64,000 bases of DNA from Halopiger goleimassiliensis (GCF_000455345.1 NZ_HG315690.1:1749360-1813359), one strand, 5' to 3'. Positions 1-9,382 are shown, counted from the stretch's first letter. The notes: generated by a model not told the origin, from the sequence alone. Made by a program: numbers and translations.

Positions 1-49
1 GCGATACAACTGGGGACGAGCCTCCCGGTCACTCGTCGGACAAGCGATC

Positions 50-1111
50 TCACAGCAGGCCCGAAGATTCCTGCAGCGTCCGATAGGTCGTTAGATACGC
101 ATCGCGAACGACGGATTCGTCGTACTCGGCGAACCGCTCGTCGTAGTCGCGGCGCTCGAGGTCGCCGGCCTCGAGGATGGCGTCGCCGAGTTCCTCCTCG
201 CTGGTGGTCCGAAAGCCGCGGTCCCACCCCTCGACGAGTTCGTGGGCGCTGGACTCGACGTGGTACTCGACGACGCCGACGCACCCCGAGGCGAGCGCCC
301 ACAGCATCTCCGTGGGGAAGACGCAGTGTTCCGCGGTCTGGACGAAGACGTGTGCGCCGCGGTAGGCGGCGATTCGTTCCTCGAGCGAGCAATCCCCGAC
401 GAAGGTGATTCGATCCTCGATCCGCAGGTCGCTGGCCAGTCGTTCGTACGCGCCGCGTTCCGGGCCGTCGCCGATCACCGTCGCCGTCCAGTCGCGGGTC
501 CGGAACTCAGCCAGCGCCAGAAAGAGGCTCTCGAGGTTCGCGTCCGCGTCGAGCCGTCGGGCGTAAACCACGTCGACGGGCTCGCCGGGCTCGACCGACT
601 GGACGAGGTCGACGTCGATCGGATTCGGGCACACGTCGATGGCGTCCGCGCCGACCCCGAGTTCGCGCACCCAGGTCGCGACCAGTTCCGACGGGACCAC
701 GATCCGATCGGCCCACTTGCCGGCACGACGCGTCCACCAGCCGTCCGAGACGCCGCCGTCGCCGTACCACTCGAGGACGAGCGGCACCCGGGTGATCGTC
801 CCGGCGAGGCGCGCCCACAGGACCTGCGTCGGCGGGGTGGCACGGGCGTGAATTACGTCCGGACTCGTCCCGGCGATGGCGACGGGCAGGCGGACGAGAA
901 ACGAGCGTCTGGCCTCGAGGCTTCCCGAGAGGCCGTGGTAGGTGATCCCCTCGTGCTCGAAGGTTCGGTGGTCGCCGTCCCAGAACCGTGCACAGAAGAC
1001 GTGGATCTCGTGGCCCTGCTCGTGGAGGAGTTCGAGAACCGTGTGCAATCGTTGGTTCGTCTCGGAGTCCGTGTGGTGGACCGTCTCGAACGAGACGAAC
1101 GCGATGCGCAT
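50..1111 (-). CDS. Glycosyltransferase family 4 protein
   Basis: This 353-residue protein has the two-Rossmann GT-B layout of GT4 glycosyltransferases. The N-terminus MRIAFVSFETVHHTDSETNQR is followed by a strand and helix typical of the acceptor domain, and a C-terminal sugar-nucleotide domain contains VIGDGPERGAYERLASDLRIEDRITFVG and a PTEMLWALASGCVGVVEY segment, equivalent to the usual E-x7-E donor-binding region. It probably transfers a sugar to a lipid or protein-linked glycan at the cytoplasmic face. Donor and acceptor cannot be read from sequence. It stands alone here; the next gene upstream is a secreted protein of unknown role, so no glycosylation cluster is visible in the window. 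Confidence 0.85.
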   Translation of the reverse strand: MRIAFVSFETVHHTDSETNQRLHTVLELLHEQGHEIHVFCARFWDGDHRTFEHEGITYHGLSGSLEARRSFLVRLPVAIAGTSPDVIHARATPPTQVLWARLAGTITRVPLVLEWYGDGGVSDGWWTRRAGKWADRIVVPSELVATWVRELGVGADAIDVCPNPIDVDLVQSVEPGEPVDVVYARRLDADANLESLFLALAEFRTRDWTATVIGDGPERGAYERLASDLRIEDRITFVGDCSLEERIAAYRGAHVFVQTAEHCVFPTEMLWALASGCVGVVEYHVESSAHELVEGWDRGFRTTSEEELGDAILEAGDLERRDYDERFAEYDESVVRDAYLTTYRTLQESSGLL

Positions 1112-1295
1112 ACGTCGCGGAACGCAGCGCCAGAATAAAAAATCACTTCTTTCGGCCAGTTCGGACCGGCGATCTGTCGTCGGACCGATACGGTTCTCTC
1201 GAGCGCTCTGGAGTCAGTCCAGCGGCTATGCTGGGATCAATCCACCCCGAACTACGCTCACGAACCGAGTTTCACCCCAGTAGGCCGGGGTTCGA

Positions 1296-1958
1296 TCAGC
1301 CCTCGTCGTCGACCTGTTCGTCGTGGTGATCGGCGCTCGTCTCGTCACCGCCGGCCGTCCTGTCATCGGCGTTCTTCTCGGCCTCGTCGCTGACCTCGAG
1401 CGCAGCCTCGTCGTCGACGAGCGTAACGACGAGGTCCGTCGTCCCGTCCTCGTCTGCGTCGTCTTCACAGTCGAGGGTCACTTCCGACTGGTTGACCGGA
1501 GCGTCCGTTCCGTCGCTGGTCGCTTCCAGGTCGTACGTCCCGTCGTGGAGACCCGCGACGGCGACGGATTCGTTGGCCGGGACGGAGACGGTCACCGTGG
1601 TCCGAATCGTCTGTTGCGTGCCCGTCTCCGTCTGGTTCGTCTCGCTCACGGTCTGGAGTCCAGTCGGGAGGTCGCTCTCAACTGACAGCCCCGACAGGTC
1701 CCCCTCCCACGTCACGTCGAGATCGACCGGCTCCGCGGTCGGGTTCGTAGCGAGTAACAGTCCCGATTCGTTCGTGCAGTAGTCGGCTATCGTGACGCCC
1801 TCCTCGTCCGGATCGGTCGCCTGTCCCGTCCCAGCGCCAGCCGACGCCGCCGTCATTCCGACGGCGACGACCACGGCTACTGCGGCGATCACGATCGGTT
1901 TCGAGCGTCGGCCGATCGACCTCTCCTGGCCCTGGTGCTGGTTCGTTGGGTCCCCCAT
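1296..1958 (-). CDS. Secreted acidic protein of unknown function
   Basis: I do not recognise a family. The 220-residue product begins with a basic stretch (RSIGRRSKP) and a hydrophobic helix at about residues 22-45 (VIAAVAVVVAVGMTAASAGA), which is either a signal peptide or an N-terminal anchor. The outside part has Thr/Ser-rich, beta-strand-like segments and two cysteines (in ADYCTN and LDCEDD), which could form a disulphide. The C-terminal 60 residues are strongly acidic. Such proteins are common on haloarchaeal cell surfaces. Its neighbour at 2322-3149 has the same plan (short N-terminus, one TM helix, acidic exterior) and the same strand. Confidence 0.65.
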   Translation of the reverse strand: MGDPTNQHQGQERSIGRRSKPIVIAAVAVVVAVGMTAASAGAGTGQATDPDEEGVTIADYCTNESGLLLATNPTAEPVDLDVTWEGDLSGLSVESDLPTGLQTVSETNQTETGTQQTIRTTVTVSVPANESVAVAGLHDGTYDLEATSDGTDAPVNQSEVTLDCEDDADEDGTTDLVVTLVDDEAALEVSDEAEKNADDRTAGGDETSADHHDEQVDDEG

Positions 1959-2321
1959 CGTGACAGTACTCGACGCGGGAGGTGCCCTTTGTTATGGTCG
2001 ACAGACAACCGCATTTCCACAGCCGAGGCCTTCCGGCGATGCGAGGGTTCTCACGACTTACCGTTGAACGGAGTAAACGGCCCGTCAATTTCGGATTGTG
2101 GCCGCTGAAACAGTCGCCGCCGCGCCGAAGATCCGGCCACTGCAACGGGTTAGCCCCGCGTCCATCGCTTCGCCCGGTCGGTACCGCCCACACCCCGATC
2201 GAACGCCATCACGTACCGACGTTGCCGTGGATTACTCCGATCCGCGCGTCCGGAACGAGCCCCGACTGAGTGACTGGGAACCGAAGGACACTCACTGACG
2301 GCCGACCGGAACTTCTGATCG
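1959..2321. other. Intergenic region, no gene seen
   Basis: This 363-bp gap lies between two leftward genes. It holds the promoter of the secreted-protein gene at 1296-1958. On the minus strand ATAACAAAGG lies about 30 nt upstream of its ATG, and a closely similar TTAACAAAGG lies in the same place before the next gene. I see no RNA gene or supported open frame in the rest. Confidence 0.5.
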
Positions 2322-3149
2322 TCAGTCGTCGCCGATCGTCAGGACGTCCTCGAGAAAGGAGTTGATCCGGTCGAGGAGGTCCGCATCGTCCTCCGTTGCG
2401 TCGCCGGATGCATCCTCGAGCGCGTCGTCGGTGTCGCCCTCGCCGGTGGGTGCATCGTCGCTTTCGCCGGTCTCGAGTTCGTCGTCATCCTCGTCGTCTT
2501 CCGGTTCGTCCTCGTTGGTATCTTCCTCGTCCCCGTCGTCGGATTCGTTCTCACCGTCCTCTGCTTCCGCAGCGTCGTCCTCGTCCGTTTCATTGCCGTC
2601 GTCAGATTCGTCGTCTGAATCGTCATCGCCTCCGTCGTCTTCATCATCCTCATCCTCATCTTCGTCATCGCCTCCGTCGTCTTCATCATCCTCATCCTCA
2701 TCTTCGTCATCGTCTCCTTCATCTTCATCGTCACCTTCGTCTTCGTCTTCATCCTCCTCGTCATCGTCACCTTCGTCTTCGTCCACATCGTCGTCATCGC
2801 CATCGTCGTCCGATTCGCCCCCATCGTCTTCGTCGTCAGTGGCGACAGATTCATCGGTTTCGGAGGACTCGTCGGCTCCACTCCCGTCGCTCGAGTCCCC
2901 ACTCGTGCCGTCCCCGTCGTCACCGTCCGACTCGTCGTCGTCCGTGTCGTTTGCGGGTTCACCAGGCCCGCTTGAGCCGGTCGCCTCGAACCCGGTCACG
3001 TCGTCGGACTCGACCGTCTCGGTGGTCCCGTCGCCGGTACCGAGCCCCAGTCCCACGGCGGCGATGGTCGTCCCGAACGCCACGAGCACGATCAGGACTG
3101 TCACGATGACCCAGCTCGAGCCGTACTCGGTTCCACCATCGGCTGTCAT
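2322..3149 (-). CDS. Asp/Glu-rich membrane-anchored low-complexity protein
   Basis: The 275-residue protein has a single N-terminal membrane helix at about residues 12-35 (WVIVTVLIVLVAFGTTIAAVG) followed by an almost purely acidic tail of Asp, Glu, Gly and Ser. No folded domain is visible until a short C-terminal amphipathic segment (ADLLDRINSFLEDVLTIGDD). Two perfect 42-bp tandem copies at 2623-2664 and 2665-2706 give a repeated 14-residue unit. The likely topology is a cytoplasmic N-terminus with the acidic tail outside, as a cell-surface polyelectrolyte, but function is unknown. The antisense frame is an equally long Ser-rich ORF and is an artefact of GAC/GAG codons. Confidence 0.6.
   Translation of the reverse strand: MTADGGTEYGSSWVIVTVLIVLVAFGTTIAAVGLGLGTGDGTTETVESDDVTGFEATGSSGPGEPANDTDDDESDGDDGDGTSGDSSDGSGADESSETDESVATDDEDDGGESDDDGDDDDVDEDEGDDDEEDEDEDEGDDEDEGDDDEDEDEDDEDDGGDDEDEDEDDEDDGGDDDSDDESDDGNETDEDDAAEAEDGENESDDGDEEDTNEDEPEDDEDDDELETGESDDAPTGEGDTDDALEDASGDATEDDADLLDRINSFLEDVLTIGDD
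2623..2706 (-). repeat. Tandem 42-bp repeat, two copies
   Basis: Two identical 42-bp units at 2623-2664 and 2665-2706 lie head to tail inside the acidic protein gene. They are in frame and encode 14 acidic residues each, so copy-number change would lengthen the tail without a frameshift. Confidence 0.85.
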
Positions 3150-3410
3150 CGGGCCGAAGGAGCCGTCCCGGGGCCTTTGTTAATCGTCCCGATGAGGACT
3201 CGAGGCAGGGGCTACGGGTGCCGAAAGGACACCGAGCGGACTGTAGACGGTAACTCGGGACGAAGCGTGCTGGTATCTGTCGCGGGAGATGCGTGCTCGT
3301 GTAGGCTCGGACTATCGGCAAAACCCAACACGCCGTCAGGTATCGACCGATCGGGAAGCAGGGCTTCCGGAACCAAAACGACTACCGGCGGGTAACCGGT
3401 GTAGTCGGGT

Positions 3411-5243
3411 ATGGCCTACGACATCGAACGCTATCTCAACATTCGAAGCGCCTACGGGGCCTCGTTCGGTCCCGACGGCGAACGACTCTCGTTTCTGATG
3501 GACACGACGGGGACGGCACAGGTCTGGACGCTGTCCGAACCACGGGCCTGGCCGACACAGCGGACCTTCTTCGAGGAGCGGGTCACCTTTGCGTCTTGGT
3601 CACCCGAACGACCCGAGTTGATCTTCGGGATGGACGAGGGCGGCAACGAGCGCGCACAGCTCTACCGGCTCGAGGCCGAGACGGGCGAGATTACCAACCT
3701 GACCGCCAAACCGGACGCCAAACACCGCTGGGGCGGCTGGAGCCACGACGGCGACCGCTTCGCGTTCGCCTCGAATCGACGCGACGAGTCCGTCTTCGAC
3801 ATCTACGTCCAGGGTCGCGACGAAACCGGGGACGAGGCCGAACTCGTCTACGAGGGCGACGGCTGGCTTTCGCTCTCGGGCTGGAGTCCCGACGACTCCC
3901 GCCTGCTGGTCACCCAGTCGTACTCCAACTTCGACCAGGACCTCTTCGTGCTCGATCTCGCAGCCGACGACCCCGACCTCGAGCACCTGACGCCCCACGA
4001 GGGCGACGTGCGCTACCAGAGCGCCAGTTGGGCTCCCGACGGGGAGGGAGTGTACCTCGTGACCGACGAGGGAGACGCCGACACCCTGTATCTGGCATAC
4101 CTCGATCTGGAAACCCGCGAACTCGAGACCGTCTCCGACGGCGACGGCTGGAACGTCGACGGCATCGCGCTGGACGACGAGACCGGGCGGTTCGTCTTCT
4201 CGCGGAACGTCGAGGGGTACACCGACCTCACAGTCGGCGAGTTCGACGCCGACGAGCCGACCGAATTCGAGACGTTCCCCGAACCCGACCTGCCGGGCGG
4301 GGTCTCCGGCGGCGTGAGCTTCGACCCGAACGCCGAGCGGTTCGCCCTGTCGACGACCGGCGATACGGTCAACACGAACGTCTTCGTCGTCGACGTCGAA
4401 ACCGGCGCGGTCGAACGGTGGACGGACGCACCCACGGCGGGCATCCCACCCGAATCGTTCGACGAGTCCGACCTCGTCCACGTCGAGAGCTTCGATGGCC
4501 TCGAGGTGCCTGGCTTTCTCACGCTCCCCGAGGACGCCCACGATGCCGACGAAGGCGACGGGGGCGTCCCGGTCATCGTCGACATCCACGGCGGCCCCGA
4601 GAGCCAGCGTCGGCCGTCGTTCTCGAGCGTCAAGCAGTACTTCCTCGACCGGGGCTACGCCTACTTCGAGCCGAACGTGCGCGGCTCCGCGGGCTACGGG
4701 GCCGATTACGCCGCGCTTGACGACGTCGAGAACCGGATGGACTCCGTCGCCGACATCGAGGCCTGCGTCGAGTGGCTGCGGAACCACCCCGCCGTCGACC
4801 CCGACCGGATCGCCGCCAAGGGGGGCTCCTACGGCGGATTCATGGTGCTGGCGGCGCTGACCGAGTACCCCGACCTCTGGGCAGCCGGCGTCGACGTCGT
4901 CGGCATCGCCAACTTCGTCACCTTCCTCGAGAACACCGGCGACTGGCGTCGTGAACTCCGCGAAGCCGAGTACGGCTCGCTGGCCGACGATCGCGAGTTC
5001 TTAGAGGGGATCTCGCCGACGAACAACATCGAGAACATCGAGGCCCCGCTGTTCGTCCTCCACGGCGCAAACGATCCGCGAGTCCCGGTCGGCGAGGCCG
5101 AGCAGATCGCCGAAAAGGCCGAACAGCAGGGCGTCCCCGTCCGCAAACTGATCTTCGACGACGAGGGCCACGGCTTCTCGAAACTCGAGAACCGCATCGA
5201 GGCTTACTCCGAAATCGCCGACTTCCTCGACGAACACGTCTGA
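3411..5243 (+). CDS. S9 family peptidase (prolyl oligopeptidase/acylaminoacyl peptidase type)
   Basis: The 610-residue product has an N-terminal beta-propeller of about 340 residues with WD40/TolB-like blades (repeated WSPERPE, WSHDGDR, WSPDDSR and WAPDGEG motifs) and a C-terminal alpha/beta hydrolase domain. The catalytic triad is visible: Ser473 in GGSYGGF, Asp555 in HGANDPRVP, and His587 in DEGHGFSK. The oxyanion region HGGPESQ precedes it. Family members cut short peptides after proline or remove acylated N-terminal residues. There is no signal peptide, so it is cytoplasmic. The gene is monocistronic, and the length is normal for the family. Confidence 0.93.
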   Translation: MAYDIERYLNIRSAYGASFGPDGERLSFLMDTTGTAQVWTLSEPRAWPTQRTFFEERVTFASWSPERPELIFGMDEGGNERAQLYRLEAETGEITNLTAKPDAKHRWGGWSHDGDRFAFASNRRDESVFDIYVQGRDETGDEAELVYEGDGWLSLSGWSPDDSRLLVTQSYSNFDQDLFVLDLAADDPDLEHLTPHEGDVRYQSASWAPDGEGVYLVTDEGDADTLYLAYLDLETRELETVSDGDGWNVDGIALDDETGRFVFSRNVEGYTDLTVGEFDADEPTEFETFPEPDLPGGVSGGVSFDPNAERFALSTTGDTVNTNVFVVDVETGAVERWTDAPTAGIPPESFDESDLVHVESFDGLEVPGFLTLPEDAHDADEGDGGVPVIVDIHGGPESQRRPSFSSVKQYFLDRGYAYFEPNVRGSAGYGADYAALDDVENRMDSVADIEACVEWLRNHPAVDPDRIAAKGGSYGGFMVLAALTEYPDLWAAGVDVVGIANFVTFLENTGDWRRELREAEYGSLADDREFLEGISPTNNIENIEAPLFVLHGANDPRVPVGEAEQIAEKAEQQGVPVRKLIFDDEGHGFSKLENRIEAYSEIADFLDEHV

Positions 5244-5341
5244 TCGACCCCGACCGCCGTCGACTCGGTATCAGTTGACAACCATTTCTATGGCATAATT
5301 TTAGAAAGGCTTACATTTACGGCGGCAGGGCTACCCCACGT

Positions 5342-6313
5342 ATGCCCGCTATCGAAACGACCGCCCTGACCAAACGATACGGCGAGAACGTCGTTGCCGT
5401 CAACGACCTCGACCTGACCGTCGAAGAGGGAGAGGTGTTCGGCTTCCTCGGTCCCAACGGAGCCGGCAAGTCGACGACGATCAACCTGTTGCTCGATTTC
5501 GTTCGCCCGACCGAGGGTTCCGCGACGGTGCTCGGTCACGACGTCCAGCGAGAGCCGAAAGCGATCCGCTCGCGCATCGGTGTCCTCCCCGAAGGCGCGA
5601 CGTTGTACGAACGGCTGACCGGCCGCGAACACCTCGAATGGGTCATCGACAACAAAGGCAGCGACGACGATACTGACGAACTCCTCGAGCGAGTCGGCCT
5701 CGAACCCGAGGCCGCGGCACGATCGGCCGGCGGCTACTCGACGGGGATGGCCCAGCGGCTCGGGTTCGCGATGGCGCTGGTGGGGGATCCCGATCTCCTG
5801 ATCCTCGACGAACCGTCCTCCGGGCTCGACCCCACGGGGATGCAGGAAATGCGCGAGATCATCACCGCCGAAGCCGACCGCGGCACGACCGTGTTCTTCT
5901 CGAGCCACATTCTCGGCGAGGTCGAGGCGGTCTGTGACCGCGTCGGGATCATGAACGACGGGCGACTCGTCGCGACCGGGACCCTCGACGCGCTGCGGGA
6001 GAACCTCGACCTCGACGCCTCGATCTCGCTAGACGTCGAGCACGTTCCCGACGCGCTCGTGGCCGACCTCGAGAACCACGAGGGCGTCCACTCGGTAACC
6101 GTCGACGGATCGACGATCACTGTCGCCTGTGCTACGACGCCCGTCAAGTACGACGTCGTGACTCAGGTCGGTGCGGCGACGACCGTCCTCGACATCGTCT
6201 CCGAGGATACCTCCCTCGAACGGCTGTTTAACACCTACACGACCGACGAGCAGTTGGGTAAGGGTGACGCCGACGCCGATCTCGCCGAAGTCGAGACGGA
6301 GGTGTCGGCATGA
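5342..6313 (+). CDS. ABC transporter ATP-binding protein
   Basis: The 323-residue protein is an ABC-2 type ATPase subunit. Walker A is GPNGAGKST (about residues 38-46). The Q-loop region lies after it, the signature is a degenerate YSTGMAQRL in place of LSGGQ, Walker B is LLILDEPSSGLDP, and the H-switch is SSHILGE. The C-terminal 90 residues form the ferredoxin-like domain common to exporters of this type. The gene overlaps the permease gene by 4 nt (ATGA), so the two are translationally coupled. The substrate is unknown. An AT-rich stretch (CTTACATTTA) about 30 nt before the ATG is a plausible TATA element. Confidence 0.93.
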   Translation: MPAIETTALTKRYGENVVAVNDLDLTVEEGEVFGFLGPNGAGKSTTINLLLDFVRPTEGSATVLGHDVQREPKAIRSRIGVLPEGATLYERLTGREHLEWVIDNKGSDDDTDELLERVGLEPEAAARSAGGYSTGMAQRLGFAMALVGDPDLLILDEPSSGLDPTGMQEMREIITAEADRGTTVFFSSHILGEVEAVCDRVGIMNDGRLVATGTLDALRENLDLDASISLDVEHVPDALVADLENHEGVHSVTVDGSTITVACATTPVKYDVVTQVGAATTVLDIVSEDTSLERLFNTYTTDEQLGKGDADADLAEVETEVSA

Positions 6314-7146
6314 GCGTTCGCTCCGTGGCGAAAAAGGACTTCCTCGACGTCCGACGGTCGAAGAGCGTCTGGATCGTCAGTGGTCTGTACGCGTTGCTCG
6401 TGGTGTTTCTCTTCTACCTCGGACAGAGCGGACCGGGGGAACCGAACGTCGTCTATCAGTTGATGAACCTCACCAGCGTCGGACTGCTGTTTATTCCGAT
6501 CATCGCGCTCATGATGGTGTATCTCGCGATCGCCGGCGAGCGGGAGTCGGGGAGTATCAGGTACCTGCTCTCGCTTCCGAACACGCGACGGGACGTCGTC
6601 CTCGGAAAGTACCTCTCCCGCGGGGCCGTCGGTGCCAGCGTGATCCTCGTTGCGTTCGGTGTGGGGGCGGTGATGGCGGTGCTGTGGTACCCATCGCTCG
6701 AACCGACCGTCTTCGCCGGCGTCGCCGGCCTGACCGTACTCCTTACGCTGGCGTACGTCTCGGTCGCAATCGGTATCTCCGCGGCGACGGGGTCGCGATC
6801 GCGGGCGATGGCTGGCTCGATCGGGTTCTACTTCCTCAGTAACCTACTGATGATCATTCCTTCCTTTTCGATCATCGCCGGGCTCAAGCACGTGCTGAAC
6901 GGTCGGCTCGGGCTGGGGCTCTCCGATCACCTGTTCGAGTTCATCCGCATGCTCAGTCCGACGATCGCCTTCAGAAAATCCTTCCCGCTCGTCCTGCCGA
7001 GCGACGTCGAGGCGTTCATGGTAAACGCGGACCCCTCGGGCCCGTCCTACCTCGCGCCCGAAGTCGCCTTCACCATCCTAATCGCTTGGCTCGTCGTGCC
7101 GATCGCGCTCGGTCTGTGGTGGTTCAACCGGGCCGATCTAGGCTGA
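6310..7146 (+). CDS. ABC-2 type transporter permease (NosY-like)
   Basis: This 278-residue integral membrane protein has about six predicted helices. The N-terminal motif AKKDFLDVRRSKSVWIVSGLYALLVV and the segment ERESGSIRYLLSLPNTRRDVVLGKYLSR are typical of haloarchaeal NosY/YhaP-like ABC-2 permeases. It partners with the ATPase encoded immediately upstream (4-nt overlap). Together they form a half-size exporter dimer in the cytoplasmic membrane. No accessory gene indicates the cargo. Confidence 0.9.
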   Translation: MSVRSVAKKDFLDVRRSKSVWIVSGLYALLVVFLFYLGQSGPGEPNVVYQLMNLTSVGLLFIPIIALMMVYLAIAGERESGSIRYLLSLPNTRRDVVLGKYLSRGAVGASVILVAFGVGAVMAVLWYPSLEPTVFAGVAGLTVLLTLAYVSVAIGISAATGSRSRAMAGSIGFYFLSNLLMIIPSFSIIAGLKHVLNGRLGLGLSDHLFEFIRMLSPTIAFRKSFPLVLPSDVEAFMVNADPSGPSYLAPEVAFTILIAWLVVPIALGLWWFNRADLG

Positions 7147-7179
7147 GCGAGTCGACGGCTCGGCTCTCTACCCGTCTTT

Positions 7180-8238
7180 TCAGATCACGCCCGTTTTCGT
7201 CGCCACCTCCCGCGCTGCCCGCTCGTTCATCCCGTCGCCCAGGATGGTGTAACGGTCGCGGATCTCGTGACAGGTCGTCAGCGCCTCGAGAACGGTTTCG
7301 TCGTCGATCCCGAGCTCGTCGGCGGTCGTCGGCGCGTCGATGCTGTCGAGCGCGTCGCGTATGTCCCGCCAGACTCCGTTTTCGCCGCCGTGGAGGTAGG
7401 CGGTCATGATCGAGCCGACGCCGACCTGGTGGCCGTGCAGCGCCGCGTCGGGCGCGAGCCGGTCCAGCTGGTGGGAGAAGAGGTGTTCGGCTCCACTTGC
7501 CGGGCGCGAGGAGTCGGCGATGCTCATCGCGACGCCGGAGGACATCAGCGCCTTGGTGACGACCCAGGCCGATTCCTCGAGGCCGGGCCGGATGAGGTCG
7601 GCGTTGTCCACGAGGATCTCGGCGGTCATCTCCGAGAGCGCCGCGGCGTACTCGGAGTACTCGACGTCCTTCAGTCGCTTCGCCAGTCGCCAGTCCATCA
7701 CCGCGGTGTAGTTCGAGATGATGTCGGCACAGCCGGCGGTCGTCAGCTCCCAGGGGGCTTCCGCCAGCAGGCCCGTGTCCGCGATCACCGCGAGCGGCGG
7801 TTCGGCGGCGACGCTGTGACGGGTGTCGCCGTCCGGCACCGAGCCGCGATTGCTGACGATGCCGTCGTGGCTCGCGGCCGTCGGCACCGAGAGGAAGCCG
7901 AGTTCGAGGTGATCGCTCGCCATCTTGGCGATGTCGATCGCCTTTCCGCCGCCGACGCCGATCAGGTAGGAGGGATCCTCGGCCTCGGCTACCTCGATCA
8001 CGCGTTCGACGGACTCGAACGTCGCCGTCTCGACCGTGACCATCGCCGGGTCGATGCCGGTCGCCGCGAAGTCGTCGGCGATCGGATCGGCCGCGACCGC
8101 CCGGGGCGTCGGACTCGTGACGATGAGCGGCCGCCCCTGCAGGTGGAGGTCGTCGACGACGTCGACGACCCGATCGCGGACGTCGTGCCCCACGACGACG
8201 TTTCGTGGCAGTCGGATCCACGTCGACTTCTGGAACAT
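7180..8238 (-). CDS. egsA: NAD(P)-dependent glycerol-1-phosphate dehydrogenase
   Basis: The 352-residue enzyme reduces dihydroxyacetone phosphate to sn-glycerol 1-phosphate, which supplies the archaeal backbone stereochemistry for ether lipids. Diagnostic segments are the cofactor loop GVGGGKAIDIAK, the substrate region VPTAASHDGIVSNRGS, and zinc ligands in the region GAEHLFSHQLD and ALHGHQVGVGSI. Length and order match the archaeal EgsA family throughout. It is cytosolic and is transcribed alone on the minus strand, with its 3' end facing the ABC permease gene. Confidence 0.95.
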   Translation of the reverse strand: MFQKSTWIRLPRNVVVGHDVRDRVVDVVDDLHLQGRPLIVTSPTPRAVAADPIADDFAATGIDPAMVTVETATFESVERVIEVAEAEDPSYLIGVGGGKAIDIAKMASDHLELGFLSVPTAASHDGIVSNRGSVPDGDTRHSVAAEPPLAVIADTGLLAEAPWELTTAGCADIISNYTAVMDWRLAKRLKDVEYSEYAAALSEMTAEILVDNADLIRPGLEESAWVVTKALMSSGVAMSIADSSRPASGAEHLFSHQLDRLAPDAALHGHQVGVGSIMTAYLHGGENGVWRDIRDALDSIDAPTTADELGIDDETVLEALTTCHEIRDRYTILGDGMNERAAREVATKTGVI

Positions 8239-8386
8239 ACCTCACCTGTCTCAGCCAGCACGTTTACGTGTTTTTCTCCGATCGTTCCCCCGACTCGAGC
8301 CGAGTTCGAGCCGGTCGACCCTCGCCGAGGCCCCACTGCAGACTCCGGATGGGGCTTCATTTGTCCGGTCGTGGTACGCCGTGTCG

Positions 8387-9382
8387 ATGACGGAGTCCGC
8401 ACGACCGAACCGATCGACGGCCCAGCCCCTCGAGTGTGACTACTGCCACTATCCGATCCCCGGCGATCCCGAGGAGAGCGACGACGGGCAGTTCTGTTCG
8501 ACGGCGTGTCTCGAGGCCGCCGAGGACGACGAGACGCTGCCAGATCCCGGAGCGTACAAGCGCATCGGGACCGGGATCGAACCGCTCGACTCGCTCGTTC
8601 CGGACGGGATCCCGGCGGATTCGTTCCTGCTGGTCTCCGGCGACGAGGGGACGCGTCGCGACGAGTTGCTCACCGAACTCGTCTGGCGCGCGCTCGAGCG
8701 GGGCGAACCCGCCGTTCTCGTCTGTTACGCGAATCCGCCGATCGCGGCCCTCGAGCGGTTCTTCGAGAACGGCTGGAACGTACTGCCGGCCCTCGAGTCC
8801 GACCGACTGCGCGTCCTGGATTGTTTCACCCACCGACTGGCGGACCGCGATCAGTACCTCGAGCGACGCGCCGAGTGGGCGACCTTCCTCGGCGAGGCTG
8901 CCGCCGACGCCATCGTCGAGGTGTCCGAACCGAGCGACGTCCGGGCCGTCGCGAACAGCCTCCACGGCGCGCTCGAGGATGTCGAGATGAGCGAGACGGG
9001 GCTGGTGACGATCGACTCGCTGGACGAACTCTCGGCGCTGGTCCAGGACGAACTGGTTCACAACTTCATCAAGGACGTGCGGGCGACGGTGTGTAAGGCC
9101 AGCTACGTCCCCATCGTCGCGGGCGCGACGACGGCAGGCGAAACGAGCTATCCCGGTGACGAGTACGTCTTCGACGGCATCGTCGACCTCCGCCTTCAGG
9201 ACTGGAACTCGCCGTCGGCACGGTATCCCCAACTCGGCATCCGCAAACTGATCGGCGCGCGGTATCTCCCCCAGTGGGTCACCTACGAGTACGAACCGGT
9301 CCGCGGGCTGTACGCGGTCGAGCGGTCGGAAGATCGGCGGCGACCGCCGAGGAATCCACAAGCGGTCGATCACGGCCGCTGA
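8387..9382 (+). CDS. KaiC/RecA-like protein with N-terminal zinc finger and degenerate P-loop
   Basis: I chose the ATG at 8387 (331 residues) because the longer frame overlaps the divergent egsA gene and its extension does not look coding. Residues about 16-45 carry a small zinc-ribbon-like motif (CDYCHYP ... FCSTAC). The rest is a RecA/KaiC-like domain starting at YKRIGTGIEPLDSLVPDGIPADSFLLVSGDEGT. The position of Walker A reads GDEGTRRDEL instead of GxxGxGKT, so the catalytic lysine is missing. Later strands (LVTIDSLDELSAL) are retained. It is probably a signalling or scaffolding member of the haloarchaeal RadA/KaiC-like group rather than an active ATPase. Its role is unknown. Confidence 0.75.
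   Translation: MTESARPNRSTAQPLECDYCHYPIPGDPEESDDGQFCSTACLEAAEDDETLPDPGAYKRIGTGIEPLDSLVPDGIPADSFLLVSGDEGTRRDELLTELVWRALERGEPAVLVCYANPPIAALERFFENGWNVLPALESDRLRVLDCFTHRLADRDQYLERRAEWATFLGEAAADAIVEVSEPSDVRAVANSLHGALEDVEMSETGLVTIDSLDELSALVQDELVHNFIKDVRATVCKASYVPIVAGATTAGETSYPGDEYVFDGIVDLRLQDWNSPSARYPQLGIRKLIGARYLPQWVTYEYEPVRGLYAVERSEDRRRPPRNPQAVDHGR

Noticed and set aside
2362-3183. Poly-serine rightward ORF of 273 residues
   Set aside because: It is the antisense of the Asp/Glu gene: GAC and GAG codons read backwards give Ser-rich frames.
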